A stretch of DNA of 64,000 nt. Origin: Anaerolineaceae bacterium (GTDB lineage Bacteria; Chloroflexota; Anaerolineae; Promineifilales; Promineifilaceae). A program made the translations under genes and the position numbers. The notes under the pieces were generated by a model. It had not been told where the DNA came from. It made no database searches and was given only the letters and a program-made list of their open reading frames with translations. Below, one piece after another: positions 40,822 to 50,261 of this stretch; the stretch's first letter is position 1, and the number at the start of each line of letters is the position of its first letter. The DNA lies in NCBI GenBank assembly GCA_002699125.1, contig PABI01000088.1, positions 1-64,000 of the forward strand. The letters run 5' to 3'.

Positions 40822-41745
40822 TTATTGGAACCGGCTGTCTTCCCGCAAAATCTGCTGTAACCCCTCACGTAAACCAACCAGCGGCCTGAATCCTAACAGC
40901 TGCTGCGCCCGGCTGATGTCGGCCACCAGGCGCGGCACCCCGCCCGTTTTTTGCTGATTGGTTAGCTGATTCACATGCTTGCCCGTGACCTGTTCAACAT
41001 GAGCTACCAACTGCTCCAGACTCGTCTCCACGCCGCTGCCGATATTGATTACCTGCCGGTTCACCGCTTTAGCAGTGGCCGCTGCCAGCAGCGCCGCCAC
41101 AACATCTGCCACGTAAATGTAATCACGCGTTTGCCGCCCATTGCCGTACAGCACCACTGAACCACCAGTTACCGCCTGGTGCAAAAAACGGGGGATGACC
41201 GGCGCGTGCGAGACGGGCAGGCTTTGCTGCGGTCCATACGCATTAAAAATGCGCAGGGCCACCGTTTCAATGTCCCACAGCCGGCCGATGGTGTGAATAT
41301 ATTGCTCAGCAGCCCATTTGCTCACGGCGTAGGGAGAATCCGGGTTGGGGGTGTCGTTTTCGTGGACGGGTTGGGTTGGTAAACGGCCGTAAACCGCCCC
41401 CGAAGACGTAAACACGACCCGCCGCACGCCCGTATCCCGCATCGCCTCCATCAGGCTCACTGTACCGCCCACGTTTACCGCGTTGTACGCCTGCGGATGC
41501 AGCACTGATTCGGCGACAGAGACCCGCGCCGCCAGATGATAAACACAATCGACATCCCCCAACAACGACCATAATAAGGGAATATTATTAATATCCCCTT
41601 GTGTGAACACAATCTCTGGCCGGAGCTGGCTGGCATCGCCATTACTCAAATCATCCAAAACCAGTACGATATGGCCGTCAACAGCCAGCTTATTTGCCAG
41701 CGCCGCCCCCAAAAAACCAGCGCCCCCCGTTACCAAAAAACGCAT
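40822..41745 (-). CDS. NAD-dependent epimerase, GalE-like extended SDR
   Basis: A 307-residue protein: FLVTGGAGFLGAALANKL cofactor loop, LVLDDLSNGD, YHLAARVSV, TSSGAVYG, catalytic YAVSK, and RIFNAYGPQQS, ending with the standard FRPLVGLREGLQ. This is the UDP-glucose 4-epimerase/UDP-glucuronate epimerase group, acting on nucleotide sugars for envelope polysaccharides. The exact sugar is not determinable. It is the only gene on its strand until the terminator at 41767. Confidence 0.9.
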   Translation of the reverse strand: MRFLVTGGAGFLGAALANKLAVDGHIVLVLDDLSNGDASQLRPEIVFTQGDINNIPLLWSLLGDVDCVYHLAARVSVAESVLHPQAYNAVNVGGTVSLMEAMRDTGVRRVVFTSSGAVYGRLPTQPVHENDTPNPDSPYAVSKWAAEQYIHTIGRLWDIETVALRIFNAYGPQQSLPVSHAPVIPRFLHQAVTGGSVVLYGNGRQTRDYIYVADVVAALLAAATAKAVNRQVINIGSGVETSLEQLVAHVEQVTGKHVNQLTNQQKTGGVPRLVADISRAQQLLGFRPLVGLREGLQQILREDSRFQ

Positions 41746-41766
41746 ACCGTTTCCTTAACCAATAAG

Positions 41767-41798
41767 AAAGCCCCGGCTGAAAAATCAACCGGGGCTTT
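41767..41798 (-). terminator. intrinsic terminator after the two-TM protein gene
   Basis: AAAGCCCCGG (41767-41776) pairs with CCGGGGCTTT (41789-41798), loop of 12, with T-tracts readable on both strands. It ends the gene at 41822-42886, upstream of the epimerase gene. Confidence 0.85.
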
Positions 41799-41821
41799 TG
41801 ACTTTCTCTTATATAGAATGA

Positions 41822-42886
41822 TTAATACTCAAGCAGTTCATCGACCCGCCCTTCGATGTCTGGCTCATCAAAGTCCCCTTCTTTGGCCCAGGCAGAAAGC
41901 TCAATGGAGAAGTTATCGAAGAAGCTTTGCGGCGGCAGTGAACCTGCGCCGTACTGCATCTCTTTAATTTCTGCATTGATGATGAGGGTGGCCGTCTCCA
42001 GCACAATCACCTCATTTTCGCGGGCCAAAACGGGTTCCCCTTTGGGTGCCAGCTTCGCTTTGAGGGCTTCATCAAAGAAAGCGTGGTCACTCATCACCAC
42101 TTTAGTGATGGTGCGAATGTCGTTTTTGTCAAACAGCCACACTTCAAAGGCGGTGACGTTTTTAGGTGTGTCACTGCCAATCGATTCGGCAATGCCTACG
42201 CCACATTCGCCCAGGAACTCACCGCCGGCATTTTCAATGCTGAAGGAGTCGTCGTAGTTGTCACGGCCGTATACGTAATCGCTTTGGAATCGGGCAATGG
42301 GAACAGCACTAACACCTTCTTCGCTGGCCATCGTGGGGGCGCTTTCTGGCATGTTGTCATAGTAGAGATCGACATTGTCATCTTCGGCCATCATGCTGTT
42401 GCGCCGGTTCAAGACAACAACAATGCCTGCGCCGACCAGGGCCAACACAAGCAGTAACGCCAAGATGGTACCAAGATTAGAGCCTTCTTCTTCTGGCTGT
42501 GCGGCCGGCTGTGACCCATCCTGTACGCCCGCAGCGGGTAATGCATCACAAGCCTGTCCACCACTTTGCACAACGGCAATCGCGTTCAGGCGTTCCTGCG
42601 CCCCAGGATCGGCCGTGCGGCCACGTAAATCACAAATGGCGGTGGCGGCATTGGGCCAGGAATCCAGGGCACGGGTAACGAGGCTTGTATTGCCGGGCTG
42701 CAAGGAATAGGCGTCGGCGATGGTTTGCAGATAGACATCCTGTTCAGCCTGCTCCAGATCCCCGGGACCAGCACCAGTCCACTCCACAGGGAAGAGATAC
42801 CAGCCAAACACGGTTAGGCCAATGATCAGGCCAACTATAAATGCAATAAGGACGGACAACTCCGGTCGATTCTTTATAAAATCCAT
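41822..42886 (-). CDS. two-TM envelope protein of unknown function
   Basis: A 354-residue protein. TM1 is at about 9-31 (LSVLIAFIVGLIIGLTVFGW); an external helical segment of about 100 residues follows, then a Pro/Gln/Glu-rich stretch and TM2 at about 138-160 (LGTILALLLVLALVGAGIVVV). The cytoplasmic part from about 170 is acidic with a predicted beta-rich domain (FSIENAGGEFLGECGVGIAE). No family is recognised. Its promoter region is shared with the divergent argF gene. Confidence 0.7.
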   Translation of the reverse strand: MDFIKNRPELSVLIAFIVGLIIGLTVFGWYLFPVEWTGAGPGDLEQAEQDVYLQTIADAYSLQPGNTSLVTRALDSWPNAATAICDLRGRTADPGAQERLNAIAVVQSGGQACDALPAAGVQDGSQPAAQPEEEGSNLGTILALLLVLALVGAGIVVVLNRRNSMMAEDDNVDLYYDNMPESAPTMASEEGVSAVPIARFQSDYVYGRDNYDDSFSIENAGGEFLGECGVGIAESIGSDTPKNVTAFEVWLFDKNDIRTITKVVMSDHAFFDEALKAKLAPKGEPVLARENEVIVLETATLIINAEIKEMQYGAGSLPPQSFFDNFSIELSAWAKEGDFDEPDIEGRVDELLEY

Positions 42887-43209
42887 GTGGCACCTACCTT
42901 AAAATTGCCCCCATTTTGGGACATTATGAAAATGACATAACATCCCCTCTGCAATTCGTATCTTACCATAACTAATAAGTGCGTCAAGTTATGGGAGCAT
43001 GGAAAGAAAACGTGGGAATTAGTCCAGAATATCTTTTTGTTGTTTCCTTGGCTCCCATAAATTATTGCCATACTCACAATGCTTTTCCTTCGTTTTTGCC
43101 TGTGGTATACTTTTTTAAGGTAACCAGTGGCAATAAAAGGGTTTTTGTGAACGGCCGTACAGCCAAAACCCCTCAAAATTCTACGCCAACTGTCCGGAGA
43201 ATTAACACT
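42887..43209. other. divergent promoter region between the two-TM gene and argF
   Basis: It contains an inverted repeat TTATGGGAGC (near 42990) with GCTCCCATAA (near 43052), a possible -10 box TATACT (43106-43111) with only a weak -35 (TTTTCC), and one ACGGCCGT at 43151. The open frame from 42979 across this region is not coding. GGAG at 43196-43199 serves argF. No ARG box was identified with confidence. Confidence 0.5.
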
Positions 43210-44130
43210 GTGAAACATTTTCTTAGCATCGCTGATTTATCCCCTGACGAACTGCACAATTTGCTTGATTTAGCCCTTTCCTTAAAACAGGAATGGCAGA
43301 ATGGTGGTAACAAACCCCTTCTTAAAGGCAAAAGCCTGGCTCTGGTCTTCCAAAAGCCGTCGCTGCGTACCCGCGTTTCTTTTGAAATGGGCATGGTGCA
43401 CCTGGGCGGATATGCACTTTACCTGTCGCCTAGTGAGATAAAAATGGGTGGCCGTGAAAGCGTGGCGGACGTGGCCCGCGTGCTGTCTGGCTATGTAGAT
43501 GGCATCATGGCTCGCGTCTTTGAACATGAGCATATTTTGCAGCTGGCCGAATATGGCTCGGTTCCCGTTATTAATGGCTTGTCAGATTACAACCATCCGG
43601 CTCAAGCCTTGGCCGATATTTTTACCGTTTTGGAGGCAAAAAAGCGGCTGGAAGGGTTAAAAATGGTCTATGTTGGGGATGGTAATAACGTGGCCCGTTC
43701 ATTATTATTTACCTGCATGAAGGTGGGAATGCACTTTGCCATCGCCACGCCGCCCCACTATACGCTGACGGAAGATGATTATTCGCTGGGTGAACAATTC
43801 AGTACAGCAGGTGCTTCTATAGAAGTGTATGAAGATCCAAACAAAGCGGTGGCGGATGCAGATATTATCTATACAGATGTATGGACAAGTATGGGGCAAG
43901 AAGAGGAAACGGCCGTACGTCTAAAGGTCTTCCCCCCATATCAGGTAAACCAACAGCTTGTCAATCTGGCGAAACCCGATTGCCTGGTGATGCATTGTTT
44001 GCCCGCTCATCGTGGCGAAGAAATCACTGATGAGGTGGCCGATGGTCCGAATTCTGTCCTGTTCCCTCAGGCAGAAAACCGGATGCATGCGCAAAAGGCG
44101 ATCCTCGTCGAGCTGTTGGGCAAGTCCTAA
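43210..44130 (+). CDS. argF: ornithine carbamoyltransferase
   Basis: Makes citrulline from ornithine and carbamoyl phosphate in arginine synthesis. The 306-residue product has [13 protein letters not shown] for the carbamoyl-phosphate loop (Leu replaces the usual Thr of STRTR), [11 protein letters not shown] (HPxQ), the ornithine-binding DVWTSMGQE, and [11 protein letters not shown] with the catalytic Cys. GTG 43210 is chosen because GGAG (43196-43199) precedes it and the protein then begins at the family N-terminus. The TPR gene follows 22 bases on. Confidence 0.94.
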   Translation: MKHFLSIADLSPDELHNLLDLALSLKQEWQNGGNKPLLKGKSLALVFQKPSLRTRVSFEMGMVHLGGYALYLSPSEIKMGGRESVADVARVLSGYVDGIMARVFEHEHILQLAEYGSVPVINGLSDYNHPAQALADIFTVLEAKKRLEGLKMVYVGDGNNVARSLLFTCMKVGMHFAIATPPHYTLTEDDYSLGEQFSTAGASIEVYEDPNKAVADADIIYTDVWTSMGQEEETAVRLKVFPPYQVNQQLVNLAKPDCLVMHCLPAHRGEEITDEVADGPNSVLFPQAENRMHAQKAILVELLGKS

Positions 44131-44152
44131 ATAACCATTTGGAGGCTTTGGC

Positions 44153-46423
44153 GTGGCAGGAAACCGTGCCCGATTCGAAGAAGCATTAAATCGAGGTCAT
44201 TCACATAGCTGGGATCAAAATTGGCAAGAAGCGATCCAGGAGTTTCAGGACGCCATCACCGAGATCTCCAATGAACCGGCCCCCTATGCTGGTTTGGGTA
44301 TGGCTTATTTGGAGAGCAACCAGCTGAAGGAAGCGCTGGAAAATTACAAGCTGGCCGCACGCTTCTCACGCGGCGACGTGATCTACCTGCGCCAGGTTGC
44401 CGATGTGCAGGAACGGTTAAACATGTACGGCGAAGCGGGTAAAACGTACATGGCCATCGGCGAAATTGAGCTGAACCGGCGGCGGCTGACCGAAGCAATG
44501 GACAATTGGAACCGGGCGGTGCGCCTGGAACCGGATCTGCTGCGCGCTCACCAACGGCTGGCCTCTATTTATGAACGGCAAGGTTCGGTACACAACGCCA
44601 TCCGCGAATATCTGGCGATTGCCCGCATCCTCAATTCACAGGGTGAAACCAGAAATGCGCTGCAAGCGTGCCAGCTGGCCCTCAAGCTGGACCCGCGCAA
44701 TGCCGAGGTGCTGACCGCCATTGAGCAGCTGCGCAGCGGCGAAAAGTTGGAGGGTGAATCAGACTCCCCCACTTACCAATCCTCAGACAGCATCAGCGAA
44801 GTGGCGCAGCACATGGCGGCCGCTTTGCAACAAAAATCGGGCAACGGCGCAACGAAGGCGGCCGATGCCGCCAGCCCGGTGCAAGATGCCCGTCGTTTAG
44901 CTTCGGAAAAACTGGCAGGGGATATTTTTGACGATGAAGATGCTGAGCTGAATGCGCAAACCCTCCAGCTAAGCACGCTCATCAGCAAGGCGCTGGATTT
45001 TCAAACGCGCAACATGACCAACGAGGCCATCAGCGCCTATGAAGAGGCGATGGGAATGGGGTTGGACAATACGGCCGCACACTTCAACCTTGGCCTGCTT
45101 TATCAGGACAAACTCCGCTTTGAAGATGCCATTCGCGAATTCGAACTGTCGGTAAGGGACCACGATTTCCGGCTGGCCAGCTATTTTTCTTTGGGCGAAT
45201 GCCACCGGGCGCGGGGCCGTATAGAAAAAGCAATCGAGCATTTTATTAATGTTCTCAAGATTGTTGATTTAGCCACGGTGCAGCACAGTCAGGCAGACCG
45301 GCTCATTGAACTGTATGAAAATCTGGCCGACAGCATGATGGCCCAGGGGGAACGGGATCAAGCGTCTGCCTTTGCCAATGCGCTGGTTGAGTTTTTAAGC
45401 CACAAGGGTTGGGAAGACAAGGCCAAAGAAGCACGCGGGCGTCTGGATGCCATCTCTGATTCTGGCATGATGATTTTGGGCGATATGTTAACGGCCGGAT
45501 CAGAACAGGTGCTGGAGTCGCTTTATTTGAGCCAGGAATATGCCAAGCGGGGTATGTATGATACGGCCGTTGAAGAAACCTACCGCGCCATTCAACTCTC
45601 CAATGATTACCTGCCGGCGCACATGCAGCTGGGGGAACTGCTGGGAAAACAAGGTCGCCGCGAAACGGCCGCCCAAAAATTTGTGGCAGTGGCCGACACC
45701 TACCGCAACCGGGGTGACGTGAATGGCTCAATTATTTCTTATGAAAAAGCGGTAGAAATGACCCCGCTCGATCTGGCGGCTCGCGGCCGCTTAATTGATA
45801 TGCTCAAGCAGCATGGCCAGATTGACCGGGCTCTGGAGCATTATATGGCGGTGGGCGATTCTTATTACCAGCTGGCACAGGTAGACAAAGCACGCGAAAC
45901 CTACCAGGAAGCCTTAAAGCTGGCCCCGCGCGGTTCGGCCGACCATGCCTGGAAAGCACGCTTTTTGCGACTCGCGGCCGAGATTGACATCCAGCGGTTT
46001 GATTGGCGACGGGCGCTGACGGCCTACAAAGAGCTGCGGGCGCTCGATCCAAATGATGAGCGCACAGCCATTACGCTGGTTGATTTATATTACAAAGTCG
46101 GGCAGCCGGTGAACGCTGTGGGCGAGCTGGACAATTATTTAAAGCAGCTGGTGCGCGGCGGGCGTGGTGCCAAGGTTGTTGGTATTTTGGAAGACATGGT
46201 CCGGCAACGGCCGTCTGACAAAAATCTGGTTGACCGCCTGTCACGCCTGTACTTGCAACAGAAACGCCAGGCAGATGCCATTGAAATACTGGACAAGCTG
46301 GGCGAAGCTCAGCTAGAAGCAAATGAGACACAAGCCGCCTACGCAACAATTGAAAAAATTCTGGCGTTAAATCCCCCCAATGCTGCCAGTTACCGGCAAT
46401 TGTTAGCCCAATTACGGCCTTAA
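44153..46423 (+). CDS. large tetratricopeptide repeat protein
   Basis: A 756-residue, all-helical protein built of TPR units (about 34 residues each), clear at about 5-190 (AWYAGLGMAYLE-like and AHQRLASIYERQGSVHNAI patterns), about 285-420, and about 445-750 (AHMQLGELLGKQGRRETAA, YEKAVEMTPLDLAARGRLID). A low-complexity stretch lies near 195-260. There is no signal or TM segment, so it is likely a cytoplasmic scaffold. It starts at GTG with GGAGG upstream and ends 15 bases before cdaA, suggesting it is read with the c-di-AMP genes. Confidence 0.85.
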   Translation: MAGNRARFEEALNRGHSHSWDQNWQEAIQEFQDAITEISNEPAPYAGLGMAYLESNQLKEALENYKLAARFSRGDVIYLRQVADVQERLNMYGEAGKTYMAIGEIELNRRRLTEAMDNWNRAVRLEPDLLRAHQRLASIYERQGSVHNAIREYLAIARILNSQGETRNALQACQLALKLDPRNAEVLTAIEQLRSGEKLEGESDSPTYQSSDSISEVAQHMAAALQQKSGNGATKAADAASPVQDARRLASEKLAGDIFDDEDAELNAQTLQLSTLISKALDFQTRNMTNEAISAYEEAMGMGLDNTAAHFNLGLLYQDKLRFEDAIREFELSVRDHDFRLASYFSLGECHRARGRIEKAIEHFINVLKIVDLATVQHSQADRLIELYENLADSMMAQGERDQASAFANALVEFLSHKGWEDKAKEARGRLDAISDSGMMILGDMLTAGSEQVLESLYLSQEYAKRGMYDTAVEETYRAIQLSNDYLPAHMQLGELLGKQGRRETAAQKFVAVADTYRNRGDVNGSIISYEKAVEMTPLDLAARGRLIDMLKQHGQIDRALEHYMAVGDSYYQLAQVDKARETYQEALKLAPRGSADHAWKARFLRLAAEIDIQRFDWRRALTAYKELRALDPNDERTAITLVDLYYKVGQPVNAVGELDNYLKQLVRGGRGAKVVGILEDMVRQRPSDKNLVDRLSRLYLQQKRQADAIEILDKLGEAQLEANETQAAYATIEKILALNPPNAASYRQLLAQLRP

Positions 46424-46438
46424 TTGTAACACCCATCT

Positions 46439-47254
46439 ATGAACGTTTTTTCCTGGGAGAGTTTTGCAAATGCACTGAACCGCTCCACTAATTTATGGAT
46501 CAGTGCAATTGATATTTTGTTGGTAACGGTCGTTATCTACAGCGCCTTTTTGCTCATTCGTGGCACACGCGCTGTACAAGTTTTGCGCGGCTTTGTTGGC
46601 CTGGCACTCATTGTTCTGCTGCTCTCCGCCATTCCAGGGCTGACTGCCTTTCGCCAGCTGGTAAGCTGGATTTTGCCCACACTGCTGCTCTCCATTCCCA
46701 TCATTTTTCAGCCTGAGCTTAGACGCGCGTTGGAACAACTCGGCCGTACCGGCAGCTATTTCCGTTTCTTCCGCAAAAACGAGATAAGTCCAGTGGTCGT
46801 GGCGGTGAAGGATGCCAGCATTCGCCTCTCACAGCGGCGGCACGGCGCGCTCATTGTTTTTGAACGAGACACTGGCCTGCAAGAATATATCGACACCGGC
46901 ATTTTGCTGAACTCTGAGGTGTCGCCGGATTTGCTGCTGACCATCTTCAACAAAAACACGGAACTGCACGACGGTGCCGTGATTATGCGAAACGACAAGC
47001 TGGCGGCGGCAGCCTGTGTCATGCCGCTCTCCACCAGCAGCCTCACAGACCGGCAGATGGGCCTGCGCCATCGTGCGGCTCTGGGCATTAGCGAAGTAAG
47101 TGATGCCGTAGCGGTGGTTGTTTCGGAAGAAACGGGACAGGTCTCGATTGCCCATAACGGCCGTGTCATTCGCCGCCAGGACCCCTCCCGGCTGGACGAT
47201 ATTTTGCACGCCTTTTTGTACAACCGGCAAAACAGCCAGAGGTCAGAGTCATGA
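46439..47254 (+). CDS. cdaA: diadenylate cyclase CdaA (c-di-AMP synthase)
   Basis: Makes the second messenger c-di-AMP from two ATP, which controls potassium and osmotic balance and cell-wall homeostasis. Three N-terminal TM helices (about 20-95) precede the DAC domain. Active-site motifs are present: D178-G-A in LHDGAVI and R210-H-R in GLRHRAALG, with FQPELRRALEQLG ahead of the domain. The gene overlaps cdaR by 4 bases (ATGA), the conserved cdaA-cdaR unit. No glmM follows, unlike in Firmicutes; der follows instead. Confidence 0.95.
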   Translation: MNVFSWESFANALNRSTNLWISAIDILLVTVVIYSAFLLIRGTRAVQVLRGFVGLALIVLLLSAIPGLTAFRQLVSWILPTLLLSIPIIFQPELRRALEQLGRTGSYFRFFRKNEISPVVVAVKDASIRLSQRRHGALIVFERDTGLQEYIDTGILLNSEVSPDLLLTIFNKNTELHDGAVIMRNDKLAAAACVMPLSTSSLTDRQMGLRHRAALGISEVSDAVAVVVSEETGQVSIAHNGRVIRRQDPSRLDDILHAFLYNRQNSQRSES

Positions 47255-48699
47255 TGCGCCTGACCCGTTCCCTCATTGCCAATCTGGCAACGTTATTACT
47301 CTCTTTCGTTTTGGCTGTCGTCATTTGGGTCCAGGCCATGCAGGTTGAAGATCCTACCATTAAGCGAGCTTTGCAAATCCCAGCTACCTTTATCGGTTTG
47401 CCCGAAGATGTGACCCGTATTAGTCCCGAGGATGATAATCCGCCTGTGCTTGTCTCTTACGAAGGGCCAACCTCTATTGTGTCTGAATTAACTCAGGATG
47501 ATTTTACAGCCATCATTGACCTGAGTGATGTGCCCTTAGGCAGTGATGTAACAGTTCCTGTGACTATTCAGGCAGAAGACACACGGGTCACGCTTGAGGA
47601 CCCTATTCCCGAAACGATGGAAGTGCACTTAGAAAGATTGATCACACGGGAAATTGAAGTGGAGGCTGAGATTCGTGGGGAGGTAGCACGGGGGCACACA
47701 AGGGGCAACGAGCTTATTGATCCCCCCGTCATTACTGTAACTGGTACCGAAAGCGAGGTTGACCGTCTGGATTTTGCCCAGGTCACCGTTTTTCTAAATG
47801 ATGACACCCAAACCCGTATCGAAACGCCGCAGCCGCTTTTTTATGACCGCCAGGGTCGAGTGGCCAGCGTCAGCGGCTTGCAGCTAAGTACAGACCAGGT
47901 AGAAGTAACAATTCCCATCAATGAATCGGCCGATTTTGCCAACAAGGTGATTACCGCCGATATTATTGGCCAGGTTGCACCAGGCTACCGGGTTTTAGGC
48001 GTTACCGTGGAGCCCTCCAGCGTGTTGGTGACAGGGCGTCCCACGCAGTTGGCCCTGCCTTTCCGGGTACAAACCGAACCAATTGACATAACGGGGCTGA
48101 CAGAAACGTACCAGGACCAGGTCTCGTTGGTACTCCCTGAGGGCATTTCCCTAGACAGCGTCACGGAGATTACGGTGACAGTGCAAATCGAACCTTTTTC
48201 CAGCACAAAGATATATAATCTACCGATTGAGCTTTTGGGCATTAGTGAAGACTTGGAAGCCACGATTGAACCAGACACGCTGCGGGTAGTGCTTTTTGGT
48301 CCCTCCCCGGTGCTGGACACGTTAACAGAGCAAGAAGTACGGGTCTCTTTGGATTTGTTTGGCCTGGAAGAGGGTGAGTACTCGCTGGAACCAGATGTAG
48401 ATGTACCGGATCGTGGTCTGGAATTACGATCTATTCAGCCATCGGTCATTGATGTGATTATTTCTGAGCCCATTACCCCAACAGATGAATTTTCAGATAT
48501 TGACTCCATGTATCTCGATGTGTTATATCCGGTGGTAACAACGCACGATGGGGTACGGCCGTTCCCAATCCAATCCTATCCACCAGCTTTGCCTGGCTGC
48601 CCAGACCCATTCTTTTTTAATAGACAGATACCTTATGACAGCAAAACCTTTAGTCGCGTTGGTCGGCAGACCAAACGTGGGCAAATCAACTTTATTTAA
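47251..48699 (+). CDS. cdaR: YbbR-domain regulator CdaR
   Basis: A membrane-anchored partner that tunes CdaA. One TM helix (about 8-27) is followed by about four YbbR repeats outside the membrane (for example GLPEDVTRISPEDDNPPVLV and VAPGYRVLGVTVEPSSVLVTG). The 482-residue frame runs 65 bases into der. The last ~60 residues (after EPITPTDEFSD) do not look like YbbR sequence and include an ACGGCCGT motif, so the natural end could be shorter, perhaps through a mutation that removed an earlier stop. Confidence 0.87.
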   Translation: MMRLTRSLIANLATLLLSFVLAVVIWVQAMQVEDPTIKRALQIPATFIGLPEDVTRISPEDDNPPVLVSYEGPTSIVSELTQDDFTAIIDLSDVPLGSDVTVPVTIQAEDTRVTLEDPIPETMEVHLERLITREIEVEAEIRGEVARGHTRGNELIDPPVITVTGTESEVDRLDFAQVTVFLNDDTQTRIETPQPLFYDRQGRVASVSGLQLSTDQVEVTIPINESADFANKVITADIIGQVAPGYRVLGVTVEPSSVLVTGRPTQLALPFRVQTEPIDITGLTETYQDQVSLVLPEGISLDSVTEITVTVQIEPFSSTKIYNLPIELLGISEDLEATIEPDTLRVVLFGPSPVLDTLTEQEVRVSLDLFGLEEGEYSLEPDVDVPDRGLELRSIQPSVIDVIISEPITPTDEFSDIDSMYLDVLYPVVTTHDGVRPFPIQSYPPALPGCPDPFFFNRQIPYDSKTFSRVGRQTKRGQINFI

Positions 48700-50002
48700 T
48701 CGCATCGTAGGCCGCCGCGTGGCGGTCGTCTCAGAGACAGCCGGTACCACGCGTGACCGGCTTTACGCCGACAGTGAATGGGCCGGCGTCGCCTTTTCGC
48801 TGGTCGATACCGGCGGCATTGAAGTCACCGCAGGCTGGCGCACGGAGCCGCTTTCTGAAGATTCAGAACAGTTTCTACCCTACATTCGCCAACAAGCCGC
48901 TATCGCCATTCGCGATGCCGAGGTGGTAGTGCTGGTCGTAGATGGCCAGGTAGGCGTCACCGCCGCCGACCAGGAAGTGGCGGATATTTTGCGCCAATCG
49001 AACAAGCCGGTGCTGGTAGCCGCCAACAAGCTGGAATCAGCCAAGATGACCGACAATGTGTATGAATTTTACGAGCTTGCCCTAGGCGAGGTGTTTCCCA
49101 TTTCGGCGCTGCACGGGTATGGCACAGGGGATTTGTTGGATGCGATTGTGACGGCCGTTCCTCCCTCACCTCCCGATGACGATGAAGAAGACACCTCGAT
49201 CAAAATCGCCATGCTGGGCCGCCCTAACGTGGGCAAATCCACCCTGGTAAACAAGCTCATTGGCGAAGAGCGGGTCATTGTCAGCGACATTCCCGGCACC
49301 ACGCGTGACGCCATCGACACCAAAATAAAGTGGCATGGCCAGGAGTTCACCCTCATCGACACCGCCGGCATCCGGCGGCGCGGTAAAATCGACCCCGGTA
49401 TTGAAAAATACAGCGTGCTGCGCGCCATGAAGGCCCTCAAGCGAGCCGATGTGGTGCTGATGCTGCTGGATGCCGAAACGGGCATCATCGCCCAGGATGC
49501 CCACGTGGCGGGCATGATCACCGACGAGACCGCCGGAGCCATTGTGCTGGTCAACAAATGGGACGCCATCGAAAAAGACAGCTACACCATGAAGGAATAC
49601 GAAGACAAAGTGCGGCAGGACCTCAACTTTTTGCCTTACATGCCGGTGCTGTTTATCTCCGCCATGACGGGACAGCGCGTCAGCCGCATTTTGCCTCATG
49701 TGGTCGATGTGAACGAGGCACGCTACCAGCGCATCCCCACCAGTGCCCTCAATAAATTTATGCGCGACGCCATTACCCTGCATCCACCGCCGGGCAAAGG
49801 CGGCAAGCGAGCTAAATTTTTCTATGTCACCCAGGCTGGCGTAGCGCCGCCCACCTTTGTCTTTTTTGTAAACAATCCGGAGTGGCTCAATTTTGGCTAT
49901 AAACGCTTTTTAGAAAATCGGCTGCGGGAACAGTGGCCGTTTACGGGGGTCCCCATCCGGCTCTTCTTCCGCGCCCGCAGCGAAGACCGCTTTGGCAAGT
50001 AA
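48635..50002 (+). CDS. der: ribosome-assembly GTPase Der (EngA)
   Basis: A 455-residue protein with two tandem GTPase domains for 50S subunit maturation. G1 motifs GRPNVGKST occur at about 10-18 and again near 195-203. G3 motifs are DTGGIE and DTAGIRRRG; G4 motifs are NKLE and NKWD. A C-terminal KH-like domain ends VPIRLFFRAR. The frame is open upstream to 48548, but ATG 48635 gives the family N-terminus MTAKPLVALVGRPN. It overlaps the tail of cdaR by 65 bases; no good Shine-Dalgarno is visible. Confidence 0.96.
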   Translation: MTAKPLVALVGRPNVGKSTLFNRIVGRRVAVVSETAGTTRDRLYADSEWAGVAFSLVDTGGIEVTAGWRTEPLSEDSEQFLPYIRQQAAIAIRDAEVVVLVVDGQVGVTAADQEVADILRQSNKPVLVAANKLESAKMTDNVYEFYELALGEVFPISALHGYGTGDLLDAIVTAVPPSPPDDDEEDTSIKIAMLGRPNVGKSTLVNKLIGEERVIVSDIPGTTRDAIDTKIKWHGQEFTLIDTAGIRRRGKIDPGIEKYSVLRAMKALKRADVVLMLLDAETGIIAQDAHVAGMITDETAGAIVLVNKWDAIEKDSYTMKEYEDKVRQDLNFLPYMPVLFISAMTGQRVSRILPHVVDVNEARYQRIPTSALNKFMRDAITLHPPPGKGGKRAKFFYVTQAGVAPPTFVFFVNNPEWLNFGYKRFLENRLREQWPFTGVPIRLFFRARSEDRFGK

Positions 50003-50029
50003 TTGAGTAATTAATCGAGCAATTACTTG
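49996..50029 (+). terminator. hairpin overlapping the der stop codon
   Basis: CAAGTAATTG (49996-50005) pairs with CAATTACTTG (50020-50029), loop of 14, and a loose T-rich stretch follows. Similar AATTACT words form the pheS-pheT hairpin. Confidence 0.5.
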
Positions 50030-50079
50030 GTCTATTATTTGTCATTACTTCGGCAAGCACAGCACAAGACTGAGCGAAG

Positions 50080-50174
50080 CGAAGAATCCCTCTTAACATT
50101 TTCAAGCGAAAGCTTCGCTGGACAACTGTCACATGGCCAAAGATTCTGCCTAACATCGTTTAGAGGGATTCTTC
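50080..50174. repeat. inverted repeat with GAAGAATCCCTC arms
   Basis: GAAGAATCCCTC (50080-50091) and GAGGGATTCTTC (50163-50174) are exact complements. They are flanked by CTGAGCGAAGC (50070-50080) and a degenerate GCGCTTCATTCAG. It lies between two converging genes; a dispersed palindromic element or terminator is likely. Confidence 0.65.
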
Positions 50175-50261
50175 ATTCCGCTGCGCTTCATTCAGAATGA
50201 CAGTTGTTGCTTGTCTTGGAAAAAGCTGGCGCAACAGGCCAGCATCCCTACGATTTGCACC

